Positions 1-8,310 of a stretch of 64,000 nucleotides of DNA are shown in pieces. The stretch spans positions 1 through 64,000 of the forward strand of contig DBMI01000059.1 of NCBI GenBank assembly GCA_002298165.1. Reading direction: 5' to 3'. Each line of letters opens with the position of its first letter. Position 1 is the first letter of the stretch. A model generated the notes under the pieces. It was not told the DNA's origin and did not search any database. It saw nothing but the letters and a program-made list of their open reading frames with translations. The DNA is from Desulfarculales bacterium UBA702. GTDB lineage: Bacteria; Desulfobacterota; Syntrophobacteria; Syntrophobacterales; Syntrophobacteraceae. The position numbers and the translations under genes are program-made.

Positions 1-140
1 CTGAGGAACTCGAAGGCCGGATCGATATCTCCTTCCCTGGCGCGTCCGCGCATATCATAGCAATCGTTCCGGCACAGGATACACCTGAACACCGGAATTC
101 GGCACTCATCCGTTTTGCACCAGACATACTGCGTCGTCAT
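1..140 (-). CDS. Partial Cys-rich hypothetical protein (5' end only)
   Basis: An open frame begins at an ATG at 138-140 and runs off the left edge of the window. The 46 visible codons encode a short protein start with five cysteines (C8, C13, C20, C23, C27). Two of them form a CxxC pair, which suggests a small metal-binding or zinc-ribbon-like module. No clear Shine-Dalgarno sequence precedes the ATG. I do not recognise the family. The frame is supported only by being open and by its regular cysteine spacing. Confidence 0.4.
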   Translation of the reverse strand, partial: MTTQYVWCKTDECRIPVFRCILCRNDCYDMRGRAREGDIDPAFEFL

Positions 141-343
141 CAGGAATTTACTCGATAGGGATTTTTCAAATCGTCACATTTTAACCTAAATGGGTTTTTG
201 TTTACACCGAAATGCAACGCGGGCGGGTGAATCGGGCCAAAATATTGAAATCTCTTGCTCCCAAGTCCATTTGTGGCTATGAGGATGAACAACCATTCGG
301 TGAACAAAAAACAGTTTTTTCGACAGCTTTTCAGGAGCCTGCA

Positions 344-808
344 ATGTCCGAGCGTAAGAAGACCATACCCACCATCCTTAGTGCCTTACTCTGCCTCATG
401 ATGGCCGCCGCCGCAGTATCATGCACAACCCTTGGAATCACCAAGGATGAAAAGGGAAAAGAAGTTCTGACCTCCTCAATTGAAGCCTATAACCACGCAT
501 TCAGGTGGGAAGACTATACGGCCGCGGCCGTTTTCGTGCCTTCAGGCAAAAAAGAGCAATTCTGGAAGGAGGTCGACTACTTCAAGAAGAAAATTAAAAT
601 AATCGACATCCGGATCAGGGATATCGATCACGTTGAAGATAGCACCACAGCCACAGTGGTACTCCATGCCCAGTACTACCGTCCCGAATCACCGACCCTT
701 GAAACGGTAACTTTTTCCCAAAAGTGGTTTTTTTCCGAAAAGGAAAAAGGCTGGCAAATTGGCCAAAGCGGCTACCAGGAGATATCAAAGCAGCCGAGCG
801 GGATGTAG
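344..808 (+). CDS. Small lipoprotein with NTF2/DUF4440-like body
   Basis: This encodes a 154-residue exported protein. The first 27 residues form a lipoprotein signal: basic start, hydrophobic stretch and lipobox AAVSC with the modified cysteine at C27. The rest (about residues 36-150) has the alternating pattern of a small alpha+beta cone fold: a helix with YNHAFRWEDY, then strands ending in WFFSEKEKGWQIG. This resembles NTF2-like or DUF4440-type lipoproteins. An in-frame upstream start at 212 exists, but the ATG at 344 has AGGAG at 333-337 and puts the signal peptide at the N terminus. The function is unknown; it probably sits in the outer or inner membrane leaflet. Confidence 0.78.
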   Translation: MSERKKTIPTILSALLCLMMAAAAVSCTTLGITKDEKGKEVLTSSIEAYNHAFRWEDYTAAAVFVPSGKKEQFWKEVDYFKKKIKIIDIRIRDIDHVEDSTTATVVLHAQYYRPESPTLETVTFSQKWFFSEKEKGWQIGQSGYQEISKQPSGM

Positions 809-852
809 GCCGGCTTTGTTCGATACACTCATTTTATGGCGTGGTCTTCCTG

Positions 853-873
853 GGGCTGTTTGGGCAACAGCCT
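853..873. terminator. Hairpin between convergent genes
   Basis: A 7-bp perfect stem (GGCTGTT / AACAGCC, loop TGGGC) lies between the ends of two convergent genes. No T-run follows on either strand, so a terminator role is only suggested by its position. Confidence 0.3.
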
Positions 874-915
874 GGGGAGACCGCGCTAAAGCCAGACATT
901 CCTGTACTTCAGCCG

Positions 916-1752
916 TTAATTCCCCCTCGCAATTTCTACCTCAAACAGCAGCGGCCAATTTTTGCCGGTCACAAATAGCCTTTTTTTCTCCCGGTCCCAG
1001 GCTATGCCGTTAAGTTCCTGGGCCCCGGCATCTTGCGGGATACGTTTTCTAAGCATGGAGAGGTCGATCCAGCCGGTGATTTCACCCGTTTGGGGGGAGA
1101 TTACCACAATTGTATCGGTCAGCCATACGTTGGCGTAGATCTCGCCGTTTATGTATTCGAGTTCGTTCAGGCAGTTTATCGCCCGGCCGGCAGAGTGCAC
1201 GGCGAGTATACGCTCGGGTTGGAAAGTGGTGGGAGCCAGAAACTTAAGCCTGTTTGTGCCATCGCTCATGATGAGGTTTTTCCCGTCACTGGTAATGCCC
1301 CACCCCTCACCGATGTAGCTGAATTCACTTTTCAATTCGAAACTCTTGAGATCGTAAACGAAGCCCTTCCCGGATTTCCAGGTAAGTTGAACGAGGGAAT
1401 CCCCCCAGTCCGCAAGGCCCTCGCCGAAGTAGGATTCAGGCAGGTCGTGCTTCTGCACCACTCTTCCGGTTTCGAGATCGACTTTGCGGATGCCGGACCT
1501 GCCGTTTATTCCGGTGCTTTCGTAGAGAAAGCCGTCGCGGAACAGCAATCCCTCGGTGAAAGCTCCCTTATCATGAGAGAAGGTTCTTTTGATTATGACT
1601 TTATGTGTTGGGGCGGGTTTCGATAGACGGATTGGCTGGAAACTCTCAGAATCCGCGGGAAGAGCCCGGCAAAAGGTTATAAGAACAGCAGCCAAAATGC
1701 AAAAAAAGAGGGGCAACCGGCCCCCCCACATGTCTCGCGGTGATCCACGCAT
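916..1752 (-). CDS. Glutaminyl-peptide cyclotransferase (plant/bacterial propeller type)
   Basis: This 278-residue exported enzyme should convert N-terminal glutamine of peptides to pyroglutamate. The N terminus carries a signal peptide or anchor (hydrophobic residues about 13-30). The remainder is a run of beta-propeller blades with motifs typical of the glutamine cyclotransferase family (PF05096): FTEGL near residue 65, GEGW with ITSDG, LNELEYINGEIYANVW, and NGIAWD followed by VTGKNWP close to the C terminus. The length fits the family. The start is uncertain: neither M1 nor M8 has a strong ribosome-binding site. It converges on the upstream lipoprotein gene and lies about 50 bp beyond ugd on the same strand. 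Confidence 0.87.
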   Translation of the reverse strand: MRGSPRDMWGGRLPLFFCILAAVLITFCRALPADSESFQPIRLSKPAPTHKVIIKRTFSHDKGAFTEGLLFRDGFLYESTGINGRSGIRKVDLETGRVVQKHDLPESYFGEGLADWGDSLVQLTWKSGKGFVYDLKSFELKSEFSYIGEGWGITSDGKNLIMSDGTNRLKFLAPTTFQPERILAVHSAGRAINCLNELEYINGEIYANVWLTDTIVVISPQTGEITGWIDLSMLRKRIPQDAGAQELNGIAWDREKKRLFVTGKNWPLLFEVEIARGN

Positions 1753-1801
1753 CGAAAAAGGAGCGTGGGAGGAGGCGCAGTTCCCCTTTCTTTCAATCTG
1801 T

Positions 1802-3121
1802 TTAGTTATCAGCTGATGCCCTTCCGACGCTATGATAATCGAATCCTAACTGCTTCATTGCCGCTGTTCGGTAAACATTTCGAAGATCGATGAAAATCGG
1901 CTTGGTTAGAGCCTTTTTGATCCTCAAAAGATCGAGTGCGCGGTATTCGTTCCACTCGGTCATTAGGACCACGGCATCGGCCCCTTCGCATGCGTCATAC
2001 GGGCCAGAGCAATAAACTACCTCGGGGAGAAGCTTCCGGGCTTCCTCCATTGCCTGCGGGTCATGGGCCCGCACCGAAGCGCCGTTTTCTATGAGCTTGG
2101 ATAATATGGTAATCGCCGGCGCGTCGCGAATGTCGTCGGTTTCGGGCTTGAAGGCCAGGCCAAGAACAGCTATTTTTTTGCCCCCTTCGCTTCCACCGAG
2201 TGCCTGCCGGATTTTCCTGGTCATCCGCGCTTTCTGGGCGGCGTTCACCTCGACCACCGCCTCGACTATTCGGCACGCAACGCCGTTATCCTGCGCCACC
2301 CTCAGCAGGGCGTGAGTATCTTTGGGAAAGCACGATCCGCCATATCCCGGCCCGGCGTGAAGGAACTTGCGTCCTATCCTGCCGTCGAGTCCGATTCCCT
2401 TTGCGACGTCCTGAACGTTGCCGCCGATCTCCTCGCACAGGTTTGCTATTTCATTTATGAAACTGATCTTTGTGGCCAGGAAGGCGTTGGCCGCATACTT
2501 TATCAGCTCGGCGGTTTTTGTATTCGTTATGACAAATGGAGTTTCAATAAGATAAAGCGGCCTGTAAACCGCTCGAAGGGTTTCCTCGGCCTGCTTGGAA
2601 TCTATCCCTATCACGATTCGGTCCGGGCGCATAAAATCGTTTATGGCAGCACCTTCGCGAAGAAATTCGGGGTTACTGGCAACATCGAAAGAAATCCCTG
2701 GGTTGGTTTGGGAAATGATGCGCTGGACCTGGCAGGCAGTGCCGACCGGTACGGTGCTCTTGTTCACCACAACCGTGTAGTCTTTCATAAAGGGTGCAAA
2801 CTGGCGTGCTGCTTCGTAGACGTACGAGAGATCGGCGTAGCCGTCACCCCGCCGCGAGGCCGGGGTTCCGACCGCGATAAAGATGACTTCGGCCTCGGGC
2901 ACACCCGGGTCGTATCCGGTCGAGAAAATCAGGCGCCCGGCCTGCACGTTCTTGAGAACCATCGCTTCAAGCCCCGGCTCATAAATCGGAATCCGCCCCT
3001 CCTTGAGGCTCCTTATCTTGGACTCGTCGTTGTCTATGCAGGTGACTTCATGGCCGAATTCTGCAAGGCAGGCGCCGCTGACCAACCCCACGTACCCTGT
3101 TCCAATGACTGCGATTTTCAT
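1802..3121 (-). CDS. ugd: UDP-glucose 6-dehydrogenase
   Basis: This 439-residue NAD-dependent enzyme oxidises UDP-glucose to UDP-glucuronate, a precursor of exopolysaccharide and LPS sugars. The N-terminal Rossmann motif is GTGYVG, followed by an acidic residue in CIDND. The middle domain has NPEFLREG, and the active-site cysteine is in GPGYGGSCFPKD. The C-terminal UDP-binding domain has LGLAFKPETDDIRDAP. The start is the ATG at 3119-3121, with GAGG about 5 bases upstream, giving MKIAVIGTGYVG; a TTG three codons earlier is not needed. Full length for the UDPGDH family. Confidence 0.96.
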   Translation of the reverse strand: MKIAVIGTGYVGLVSGACLAEFGHEVTCIDNDESKIRSLKEGRIPIYEPGLEAMVLKNVQAGRLIFSTGYDPGVPEAEVIFIAVGTPASRRGDGYADLSYVYEAARQFAPFMKDYTVVVNKSTVPVGTACQVQRIISQTNPGISFDVASNPEFLREGAAINDFMRPDRIVIGIDSKQAEETLRAVYRPLYLIETPFVITNTKTAELIKYAANAFLATKISFINEIANLCEEIGGNVQDVAKGIGLDGRIGRKFLHAGPGYGGSCFPKDTHALLRVAQDNGVACRIVEAVVEVNAAQKARMTRKIRQALGGSEGGKKIAVLGLAFKPETDDIRDAPAITILSKLIENGASVRAHDPQAMEEARKLLPEVVYCSGPYDACEGADAVVLMTEWNEYRALDLLRIKKALTKPIFIDLRNVYRTAAMKQLGFDYHSVGRASADN

Positions 3122-3237
3122 TTGAGGCAACCTCTTGAATTATTTGATCCAGATCCTCCGAGCCGGAAGATGGATTATCCTGTGTGGCCGGAAACTTATC
3201 AATTTTATGTAACTTGTACAAGAACCCGTGTAAAAAT

Positions 3238-3720
3238 TTAGATATCTTGAGCCCTCGATTGTTCGATCATCTTCACAAATTCTTCAGGCAGCAGGGCGGA
3301 GCGGCCGGAGAACCGGATGCAGACCATGCTGAGATTGGCGCGCGTGCAAAGTTGCCTGGCACCGCCAGGGCCTTCCCGGAAGATGATCTGAGAGAAACCG
3401 ACACTGCGCGTGCGGGTCCAGGGCACGGCCGTATGAATTTCAATCATTTCGTCATAGCGTAGTGGCTTGCGGTAGCTGACCGCGGCTTCGACAACGGCGA
3501 GGTGGAGTTGGCGGCCCATAAATTCACGGTACGGGAAACCGATTGTCCTGAGAAAATCCTCGCGGCCTGTTTCCAGAAGATGAAAATAATTGCCATGATA
3601 TACTCCCTGGCCCAAATCTACTTCAAAAAGCGGGACACGGACCCTTGTTATGTGATAGGAAGTATTGGGGTCGCCTGCAGCAGGGCGCGTAATTATCTTT
3701 TTAGAAGGAGTATCGGGCAT
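3238..3720 (-). CDS. Acyl-CoA thioesterase, 4HBT/YbgC hotdog family
   Basis: This 160-residue protein has the single-hotdog pattern of YbgC-like or 4-hydroxybenzoyl-CoA thioesterases. The active-site loop (DLGQGVYHGNYF, about residues 35-46) is followed by the long central helix with LLETGREDFL. Later strands contain VVEAAVSYRKPLRYDE and IEIHTAVPW. It should hydrolyse an acyl-CoA in the cytoplasm; the chain preference cannot be read. The short N-terminal extension (residues 1-20) is not conserved in the family. It is followed by ugd on the same strand after about 120 bp. Confidence 0.88.
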   Translation of the reverse strand: MPDTPSKKIITRPAAGDPNTSYHITRVRVPLFEVDLGQGVYHGNYFHLLETGREDFLRTIGFPYREFMGRQLHLAVVEAAVSYRKPLRYDEMIEIHTAVPWTRTRSVGFSQIIFREGPGGARQLCTRANLSMVCIRFSGRSALLPEEFVKMIEQSRAQDI

Positions 3721-3814
3721 TTGGCGTTCCTCGCGAACCGGGGATCAGATTTTGCTCCTCTGAGGCTACCGGGCATGCATTTCATGAATTCTTGCTCACA
3801 GTCGAGGTAGTTTA

Positions 3815-6535
3815 TTGCCCATTTTCCCACGGATGAACAAACCGGACAGGAAGCGCTACCGTTCTAAACAACGTACACACCCGTTGTCAATCAAATCCTC
3901 GGGGCCTCCCTGGTCGTTGAAGATTTACCGCTCGCTGCGTCCCGTCCTGGACCGCATCAAGACCCCGGCACCATCCCCGTTTGTGCCCGATCCTTTCCAG
4001 GTCGAGGCGCTCGAAGTGCTTGCCGGCTCGGACGTCCTCGTGACCGCCCCCACGGGGTCTGGGAAGACATACATTGCAGTCGAGGCCCTCAAACAGGTAT
4101 TCGAGCGGGGTGGTAAGTCCTGGTATGCATCGCCTCTCAAGGCCCTATCCAATGCCAAATACGAAGAATTCCGCGATCTTTTCGGTCCGGAAAACGTCGG
4201 AATTGTTACCGGTGACAGAAAAGAAAACGTTCATGCCCCGGTGATCGTCGGCACGACCGAAATCCTTCGCAATCAGTTATACGACATTATGCATCGGGGA
4301 GAAGACCTCGATATCGATTTGGTAGTGCTCGATGAGGCGCACTTCCTGGGCGATCCCGACCGCGGAGTCGTCTGGGAGGAGGTTCTCATATATCTTCCGC
4401 CCCGTGTCAAGCTATTGCTGCTTTCCGCGACCATCAGGAACGCTAAGGAGATATGCGGCTGGCTCTCATGGATGCGCGGGTCGCCATGCGAGTGGGTTTC
4501 GGCATCTCAGAGGCCGGTGCCGCTCTTTCCACTTTTTCTTTTTCCCGGCGGCGAGCTGGCGCCTCTGGGGTCCAGCCGCGGGCTGCTCCCGAAAATCGCA
4601 AGATTCGATTTGAAATCGCTCCCCAAAAGCGAAATTCCGGAAATTCCAAAAATTTTAGACATCTTGAGACAGGCAAACCTCCTGCCTGCGATATTTTTCC
4701 TGAAGTCACGCTCCGATTGCGACAAGGCTACGAGTTTTTGCCGGATGGGTCCCGAAACTAAAGGGCGAAAGGATTCCAAATCATTCCAGAAAAGATTGGA
4801 TGAGCTGCTGGACGAGCATCCTTTCCTTCGCGGCCACCAGCATCTTTCAATTTTGAAAAGCTGCCGGGTAGGGTCGCACCATGGCGGGCAGCTTCCACAC
4901 TGGAAAATCCTTCTGGAGAAAATGATGCAGGAAGGCTATCTCGACGCCATCTTTTCTACCTCCACCATTGCCGCCGGAGTCAATTTCCCCGCTCGTACCG
5001 CCGTTATTTTCCAGAGCGACCGCTTCAACGGTCGCGAATTCGTACCACTCTCCGCAACCGACCTTCTGCAGATGACCGGAAGGGCTGGCAGGCGAGGAAT
5101 GGACGAAATCGGGTTTGCACTGGTCGCTCCGGGCCAGCACCAGGATCCGAAGCTGATATTCGATCTGTTGAAATCGCCGCCCGATTCCATTCAGAGCCAA
5201 ATCCGGGTGAATTTTTCGATGGTTTTGAACCTGCTGCTCTCGCACACACCCGACGAGATTCGAAATCTTTTCGTGGCCTCGCTTGCGACCTTCCAGAACA
5301 TGAGCCAGGATACGCGGGCCATGAAGAAGCTCGAAGCCGCCAGGGCCGAACTCGATGCATGGCGCGAACAGATGGGGTGCGGATCGATCGAGAATCTTTC
5401 AGAAGTACGGCCTCAGTACGGGGCTGCAGTCGAGCAGTTCCGCAAGATGCGAAAATCTATCCGTAAAAAACCCAGATACAGGTTCTTTGTCGAGAGGCTG
5501 GCCCCCGGACGGGTTTTCCTTAGTTCGAGAGGAACTCCGTACGTTTGCATCGCCTGGCCCGATATGCACTACAGGAACGTGGAAGCGGTGCGATTGGCCC
5601 CCCCCGTAAGGTTCAGGCGAAGCCGCATAAGGGTGCACCGGGTTGCATTTCAGCGCATACGCGAACTGAGCATTATGCTTGATCCCATGCCCGAACTCGA
5701 TGAGCGCGAAGCCTGGCTCGATATAATCAATCGCGCCTCCTCCGGTGAATTCAAGGCGGAGAATGGCGAGCATGCACCTTCCCCGGCTCAGGCCGATCAT
5801 GAATCGGGTGAGATAGCCGCCCTCATCGAACGCATTCAGGCGCTTCCGTGCGAGAAATGCACGCTTTTCGGACCTTGTCAGAAAGATACCTCGCACGCGT
5901 TTGCCTCGGCTATCAGGAAATATTTTCATCACTATGCTCAGGTGGATTCGACCCAGGAACAGCTCTGGCGCTCGTTTTTGAAACACTACCGGCTGCTCGC
6001 CGACGAAGGCTACGTGGGAGAGGATCAAAGGCTTACTCCCGACGGCCTCTGGGCATCGAAATTAAGGCTCGACCAGCCCCTGCTTATCTCGGAGGGAATT
6101 CGTAAAAACGTATTCCCGCAGAACAAACCGGAATTGCTCGCCGCTCTCATCGCCCCCTTTGTAATGGACCGCGACCGGCACGGAGACATCCAGCTGGCTT
6201 CGCTCGGTTGGAAATACCCCGACCTGGCCAGACCTTTTTTCAAGATGCTCAAGGAGCTGCAGCGCATGAGGGAGCGACTCCAGGCCGATGGATTCGAGAT
6301 ACCGCCGCTCCCCTTCTGGGCCGTCATTACGGTTTTTCACTGGGCGCGCGGACTTTCGTGGGAAGAGGTGCGTGAAATTTCCGGAATGGATGAAGGCGAC
6401 CTGGCAATGATTATATTGCGAACGGCGGATCACCTGCGCCAGATAGAGTCGCTTGCCGAAACGCACCCGCAGCTTGCCCAATCCGCCGGCGAAGCGATCC
6501 GGATGCTTTTGCGAGAGCCTGTCCTGGCGAGGTGA
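3815..6535 (+). CDS. Ski2/Mtr4-like superfamily 2 helicase
   Basis: This 906-residue ATP-dependent RNA/DNA helicase carries Walker A APTGSGKT (about residues 78-85), motif Ia SPLKALSNAKYEE, DEAH (motif II), SAT (motif III), a second RecA domain with STSTIAAGVNFPART, and motif VI QMTGRAGRRG. The last is the hallmark of Ski2/Mtr4/HelY-type enzymes. The roughly 400-residue C-terminal region has a CxxC...C cluster (CEKCTLFGPC) and helical Ski2-like segments. The preferred start is TTG at 3815, because GAGG at 3804-3807 is correctly spaced; the ATG at 3833 lacks a good site. Its role, RNA processing or repair, is unproven. It is monocistronic and divergent from the thioesterase gene. Confidence 0.9.
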   Translation: MPIFPRMNKPDRKRYRSKQRTHPLSIKSSGPPWSLKIYRSLRPVLDRIKTPAPSPFVPDPFQVEALEVLAGSDVLVTAPTGSGKTYIAVEALKQVFERGGKSWYASPLKALSNAKYEEFRDLFGPENVGIVTGDRKENVHAPVIVGTTEILRNQLYDIMHRGEDLDIDLVVLDEAHFLGDPDRGVVWEEVLIYLPPRVKLLLLSATIRNAKEICGWLSWMRGSPCEWVSASQRPVPLFPLFLFPGGELAPLGSSRGLLPKIARFDLKSLPKSEIPEIPKILDILRQANLLPAIFFLKSRSDCDKATSFCRMGPETKGRKDSKSFQKRLDELLDEHPFLRGHQHLSILKSCRVGSHHGGQLPHWKILLEKMMQEGYLDAIFSTSTIAAGVNFPARTAVIFQSDRFNGREFVPLSATDLLQMTGRAGRRGMDEIGFALVAPGQHQDPKLIFDLLKSPPDSIQSQIRVNFSMVLNLLLSHTPDEIRNLFVASLATFQNMSQDTRAMKKLEAARAELDAWREQMGCGSIENLSEVRPQYGAAVEQFRKMRKSIRKKPRYRFFVERLAPGRVFLSSRGTPYVCIAWPDMHYRNVEAVRLAPPVRFRRSRIRVHRVAFQRIRELSIMLDPMPELDEREAWLDIINRASSGEFKAENGEHAPSPAQADHESGEIAALIERIQALPCEKCTLFGPCQKDTSHAFASAIRKYFHHYAQVDSTQEQLWRSFLKHYRLLADEGYVGEDQRLTPDGLWASKLRLDQPLLISEGIRKNVFPQNKPELLAALIAPFVMDRDRHGDIQLASLGWKYPDLARPFFKMLKELQRMRERLQADGFEIPPLPFWAVITVFHWARGLSWEEVREISGMDEGDLAMIILRTADHLRQIESLAETHPQLAQSAGEAIRMLLREPVLAR

Positions 6536-6559
6536 TTTCGTCAATTTTTAAGAAAAAGC

Positions 6560-6589
6560 TTGACACTTGTCTCCAGGCTAAAATATATA
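6560..6589 (+). promoter_or_regulatory. Sigma-70-type promoter
   Basis: A perfect -35 TTGACA at 6560-6565 and TATATA at 6584-6589 are separated by 18 bases. They lie 40 bases upstream of the small Cys protein gene and just after the helicase stop codon. Confidence 0.6.
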
Positions 6590-6629
6590 AAGCAATTCCA
6601 AATATTTTTGCCGCGAAGGAGGCATCGAG

Positions 6630-6758
6630 ATGGTAAAAAGCCCGTGTGTGAATTGCGTTCGAGCCAGCGAGGACAAAAACAAGTGTTTGGATAATTGCGA
6701 AAGGCTGAAAGAATATCAGGAGATGATTCTTAAGCAAGGCATTTATGCTACAATGTAA
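6630..6758 (+). CDS. Small four-cysteine protein (42 aa)
   Basis: This very short gene encodes 42 residues with cysteines at positions 6, 9, 19 and 23 (CVNC, then CLDNC). The spacing suits a tiny zinc knuckle or treble-clef finger. Support comes from an excellent ribosome-binding site (AAGGAGG at 6615-6621), a consensus promoter at 6560 and an intrinsic terminator at 6785, which together make a complete transcription unit. The C-terminal half is helical and charged. The function is unknown; small zinc-finger regulators or adaptor proteins are possible. Confidence 0.72.
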   Translation: MVKSPCVNCVRASEDKNKCLDNCERLKEYQEMILKQGIYATM

Positions 6759-6784
6759 TTAACGGGCTTGTAAGGCCATTCCGA

Positions 6785-6807
6785 GCGGCCGGGAGGCCGC
6801 TTTTTTT
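6785..6807 (+). terminator. Intrinsic terminator
   Basis: A GC stem GCGGCC / GGCCGC with loop GGGA is followed immediately by seven T. It lies 26 bases after the small Cys protein gene and ahead of rplU. Confidence 0.8.
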
Positions 6808-6860
6808 ATCAGCGCCATGGCGAAATCGGCAACAGAACCGGTTTTCGGAGGACTCTTAGC

Positions 6861-7169
6861 ATGTACGCAATTTTCAGGTCAGGCGGCAAGCAATACGAAG
6901 CACGGCCGGGCCATACAATCAGGTTGGAAAAACTTCCCGGCGAGGTTGGGGAGAGTGTGGTTCTGAACGAGGTGCTCTTTTTCTCGGACGGAGAAAAGGT
7001 ATCGGTCGGACAGCCCCTGGTAGAGGGACTGTCAGTCCAGGCAAAAATCGTCGAGCACGGTCGCCTGCCCAAGATCGTTATCTTCAAGCATAAACGACGC
7101 AAGGACTACCGCAAGAAAACAGGCCACCGGCAGAGCTTCACGGCCGTGCGCGTAGAAAATATAGGATAA
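6861..7169 (+). CDS. rplU: Ribosomal protein bL21
   Basis: This 102-residue protein of the large ribosomal subunit binds 23S rRNA and needs bL20 for assembly. The bL21 signature is complete: MYAIFRSGGKQYEARPG at the N terminus, then IVIFKHKRRKDYRKKTGHRQ and a C-terminal ENIG-like end. GGAGG precedes the ATG. The gene forms the usual rplU-rpmA pair with the next gene, although a palindromic repeat lies between them. obg, which often follows, is absent here. Confidence 0.97.
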   Translation: MYAIFRSGGKQYEARPGHTIRLEKLPGEVGESVVLNEVLFFSDGEKVSVGQPLVEGLSVQAKIVEHGRLPKIVIFKHKRRKDYRKKTGHRQSFTAVRVENIG

Positions 7170-7228
7170 ACCAAGCGATCCGGCAGGCTTCCAGCCCTGG
7201 TTTTTAGGGCACGGCTTGCGGTTTGTGG

Positions 7229-7248
7229 GGCAGGCTTTCCAGCCTGCC
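7229..7248. repeat. Palindromic repeat family A, copy 1
   Basis: A 20-base perfect palindrome (arms GGCAGGCT / AGCCTGCC, loop TTCC) sits between rplU and rpmA. Related copies occur at 8110 (loop on the other strand) and 14505. It is REP-like and noncoding. Here it lies inside a ribosomal-protein operon and could act as a pause or processing hairpin. Confidence 0.75.
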
Positions 7249-7266
7249 GTTTTCGGAGGAATAAAA

Positions 7267-7533
7267 ATGGCACATAAAAAAGCGGGCGGAAGCTCCCGAA
7301 ACGGCCGAGACAGCGCCGGGCAGCGAAGGGGAGTAAAAAAGTACGGCGGCGAATTCGTTCGCGCCGGAAATATAATCGTTCGGCAACTGGGGACCAAGTT
7401 CCATCCGGGGCTCAACGTCGGGATGGGAAGGGACTACACACTTTTCGCGCTGCAAGACGGGCTTGTGACTTTTGAAAATTACGACAAGCTGCGCCAGCAG
7501 ATCAGCGTATACCCGGTTCCAGCAGAATCCTAG
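7267..7533 (+). CDS. rpmA: Ribosomal protein bL27
   Basis: This 88-residue large-subunit protein has an N-terminal tail that reaches the peptidyl-transferase centre. The sequence starts MAHKKAGGSSRNGRDS, the mature-type bL27 N terminus without the cleaved Firmicutes extension. It continues with GVKKYGGEFVRAGNIIVRQ and TKFHPGLNVGMGRDYTLFA. The ATG at 7267 has GGAGG just upstream. Transcription probably comes from the rplU promoter. Confidence 0.97.
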   Translation: MAHKKAGGSSRNGRDSAGQRRGVKKYGGEFVRAGNIIVRQLGTKFHPGLNVGMGRDYTLFALQDGLVTFENYDKLRQQISVYPVPAES

Positions 7534-7570
7534 ATAACTTCCTGGGTTGCTTCCGAGCAGGATTCCCGGT

Positions 7571-7604
7571 GCTCCCCTCCGCCTCAAATTGGCGCGAGGG
7601 GAGC
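7571..7604 (+). terminator. Strong hairpin after rpmA
   Basis: The stem pairs GCTCCCCTC (7571-7579) with GAGGGGAGC (7596-7604), and an inner CGCC/GGCG extends it. The following tract is only moderately T-rich, so it is a probable rather than certain terminator of rplU-rpmA. Confidence 0.5.
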
Positions 7605-7734
7605 CTCCGTTTCTTCTCCATGCCATCGCCAGCCTCCGCATCCAACCTTTCATTCCAAAAAAGTAATATATTCAAGGCCTATTACGCATCTTCCGATATC
7701 AGATGTATAACGTCCACTCAGGATCGGAGAGGCT

Positions 7735-8031
7735 ATGGATATTTTTATCGGTGGGACAACCAGGGTAGGCCCGGGCGGCGGGAGAGGAAAGCCCGATACA
7801 GAGGCGACCGCGCTGATCGAGGCTAAACTTCTCGACATAAGAAGCCCCCGAAGGCGGCGAGGAAATCCCCCCAATGGGGCTGAGAGGCGCGAACGATCAC
7901 AGTCGGGCGACCCCGTCGATGCAAAGGTGGTCGTCCTGATGATCCCCGAAGGGCTGAAGATCCCAAGGGGAGTGGAATCCGGAAACTACAGGATATTTCT
8001 GAAGTTCGTTCCGCGATTTCCCGCCAGATAA
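7735..8031 (+). CDS. Hypothetical basic protein (98 aa)
   Basis: The ATG is preceded by GGAGAGG, and codon third positions are GC-rich like neighbouring genes. The product has a Gly-rich start (residues 6-20), a very basic middle (about residues 37-55, RSPRRRRG) and a hydrophobic VVVLMIP stretch near residue 65. I recognise no family. It sits between rpmA and hisB, where obg might be expected, but shows no GTPase motifs. It may be a real small gene or a chance frame. Confidence 0.35.
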   Translation: MDIFIGGTTRVGPGGGRGKPDTEATALIEAKLLDIRSPRRRRGNPPNGAERRERSQSGDPVDAKVVVLMIPEGLKIPRGVESGNYRIFLKFVPRFPAR

Positions 8032-8109
8032 GATTGCCATTATCGCTGCAAAAAGGTGCCGTCGATCGGCCGTTCGGGAAAACTTCGCCTTTTGTTCTCC
8101 AGCCCGGCA

Positions 8110-8129
8110 GGCAGGCTGGAAAGCCTGAC
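8110..8129. repeat. Palindromic repeat family A, copy 2
   Basis: The arms are GGCAGGCT and AGCCTGAC, with loop GGAA. This is the complement-orientation version of the repeats at 7229 and 14505, with one mismatch. It lies between the hypothetical gene and hisB. Confidence 0.65.
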
Positions 8130-8310
8130 CCCACACTCAATCGAATCCTACAGGTCCCAGTTTAAATCCCGGGCTTCCGTGCTCCGGCAAACGATTTCCT
8201 TGAATTTTCCTGACGTGAATGTATTGTGTGCACTCATTACCGGGCATAACCGAAAGGGAAGCGGCTTTGAAGGCGCTACGAATGGATGATCCACTCAAGC
8301 GGAGAAGAAT

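Noticed and set aside
2312..3241. Long plus-strand frame opposite ugd (309 codons)
   Set aside because: It is the antisense shadow of the ugd gene, which has full motifs and a ribosome-binding site.
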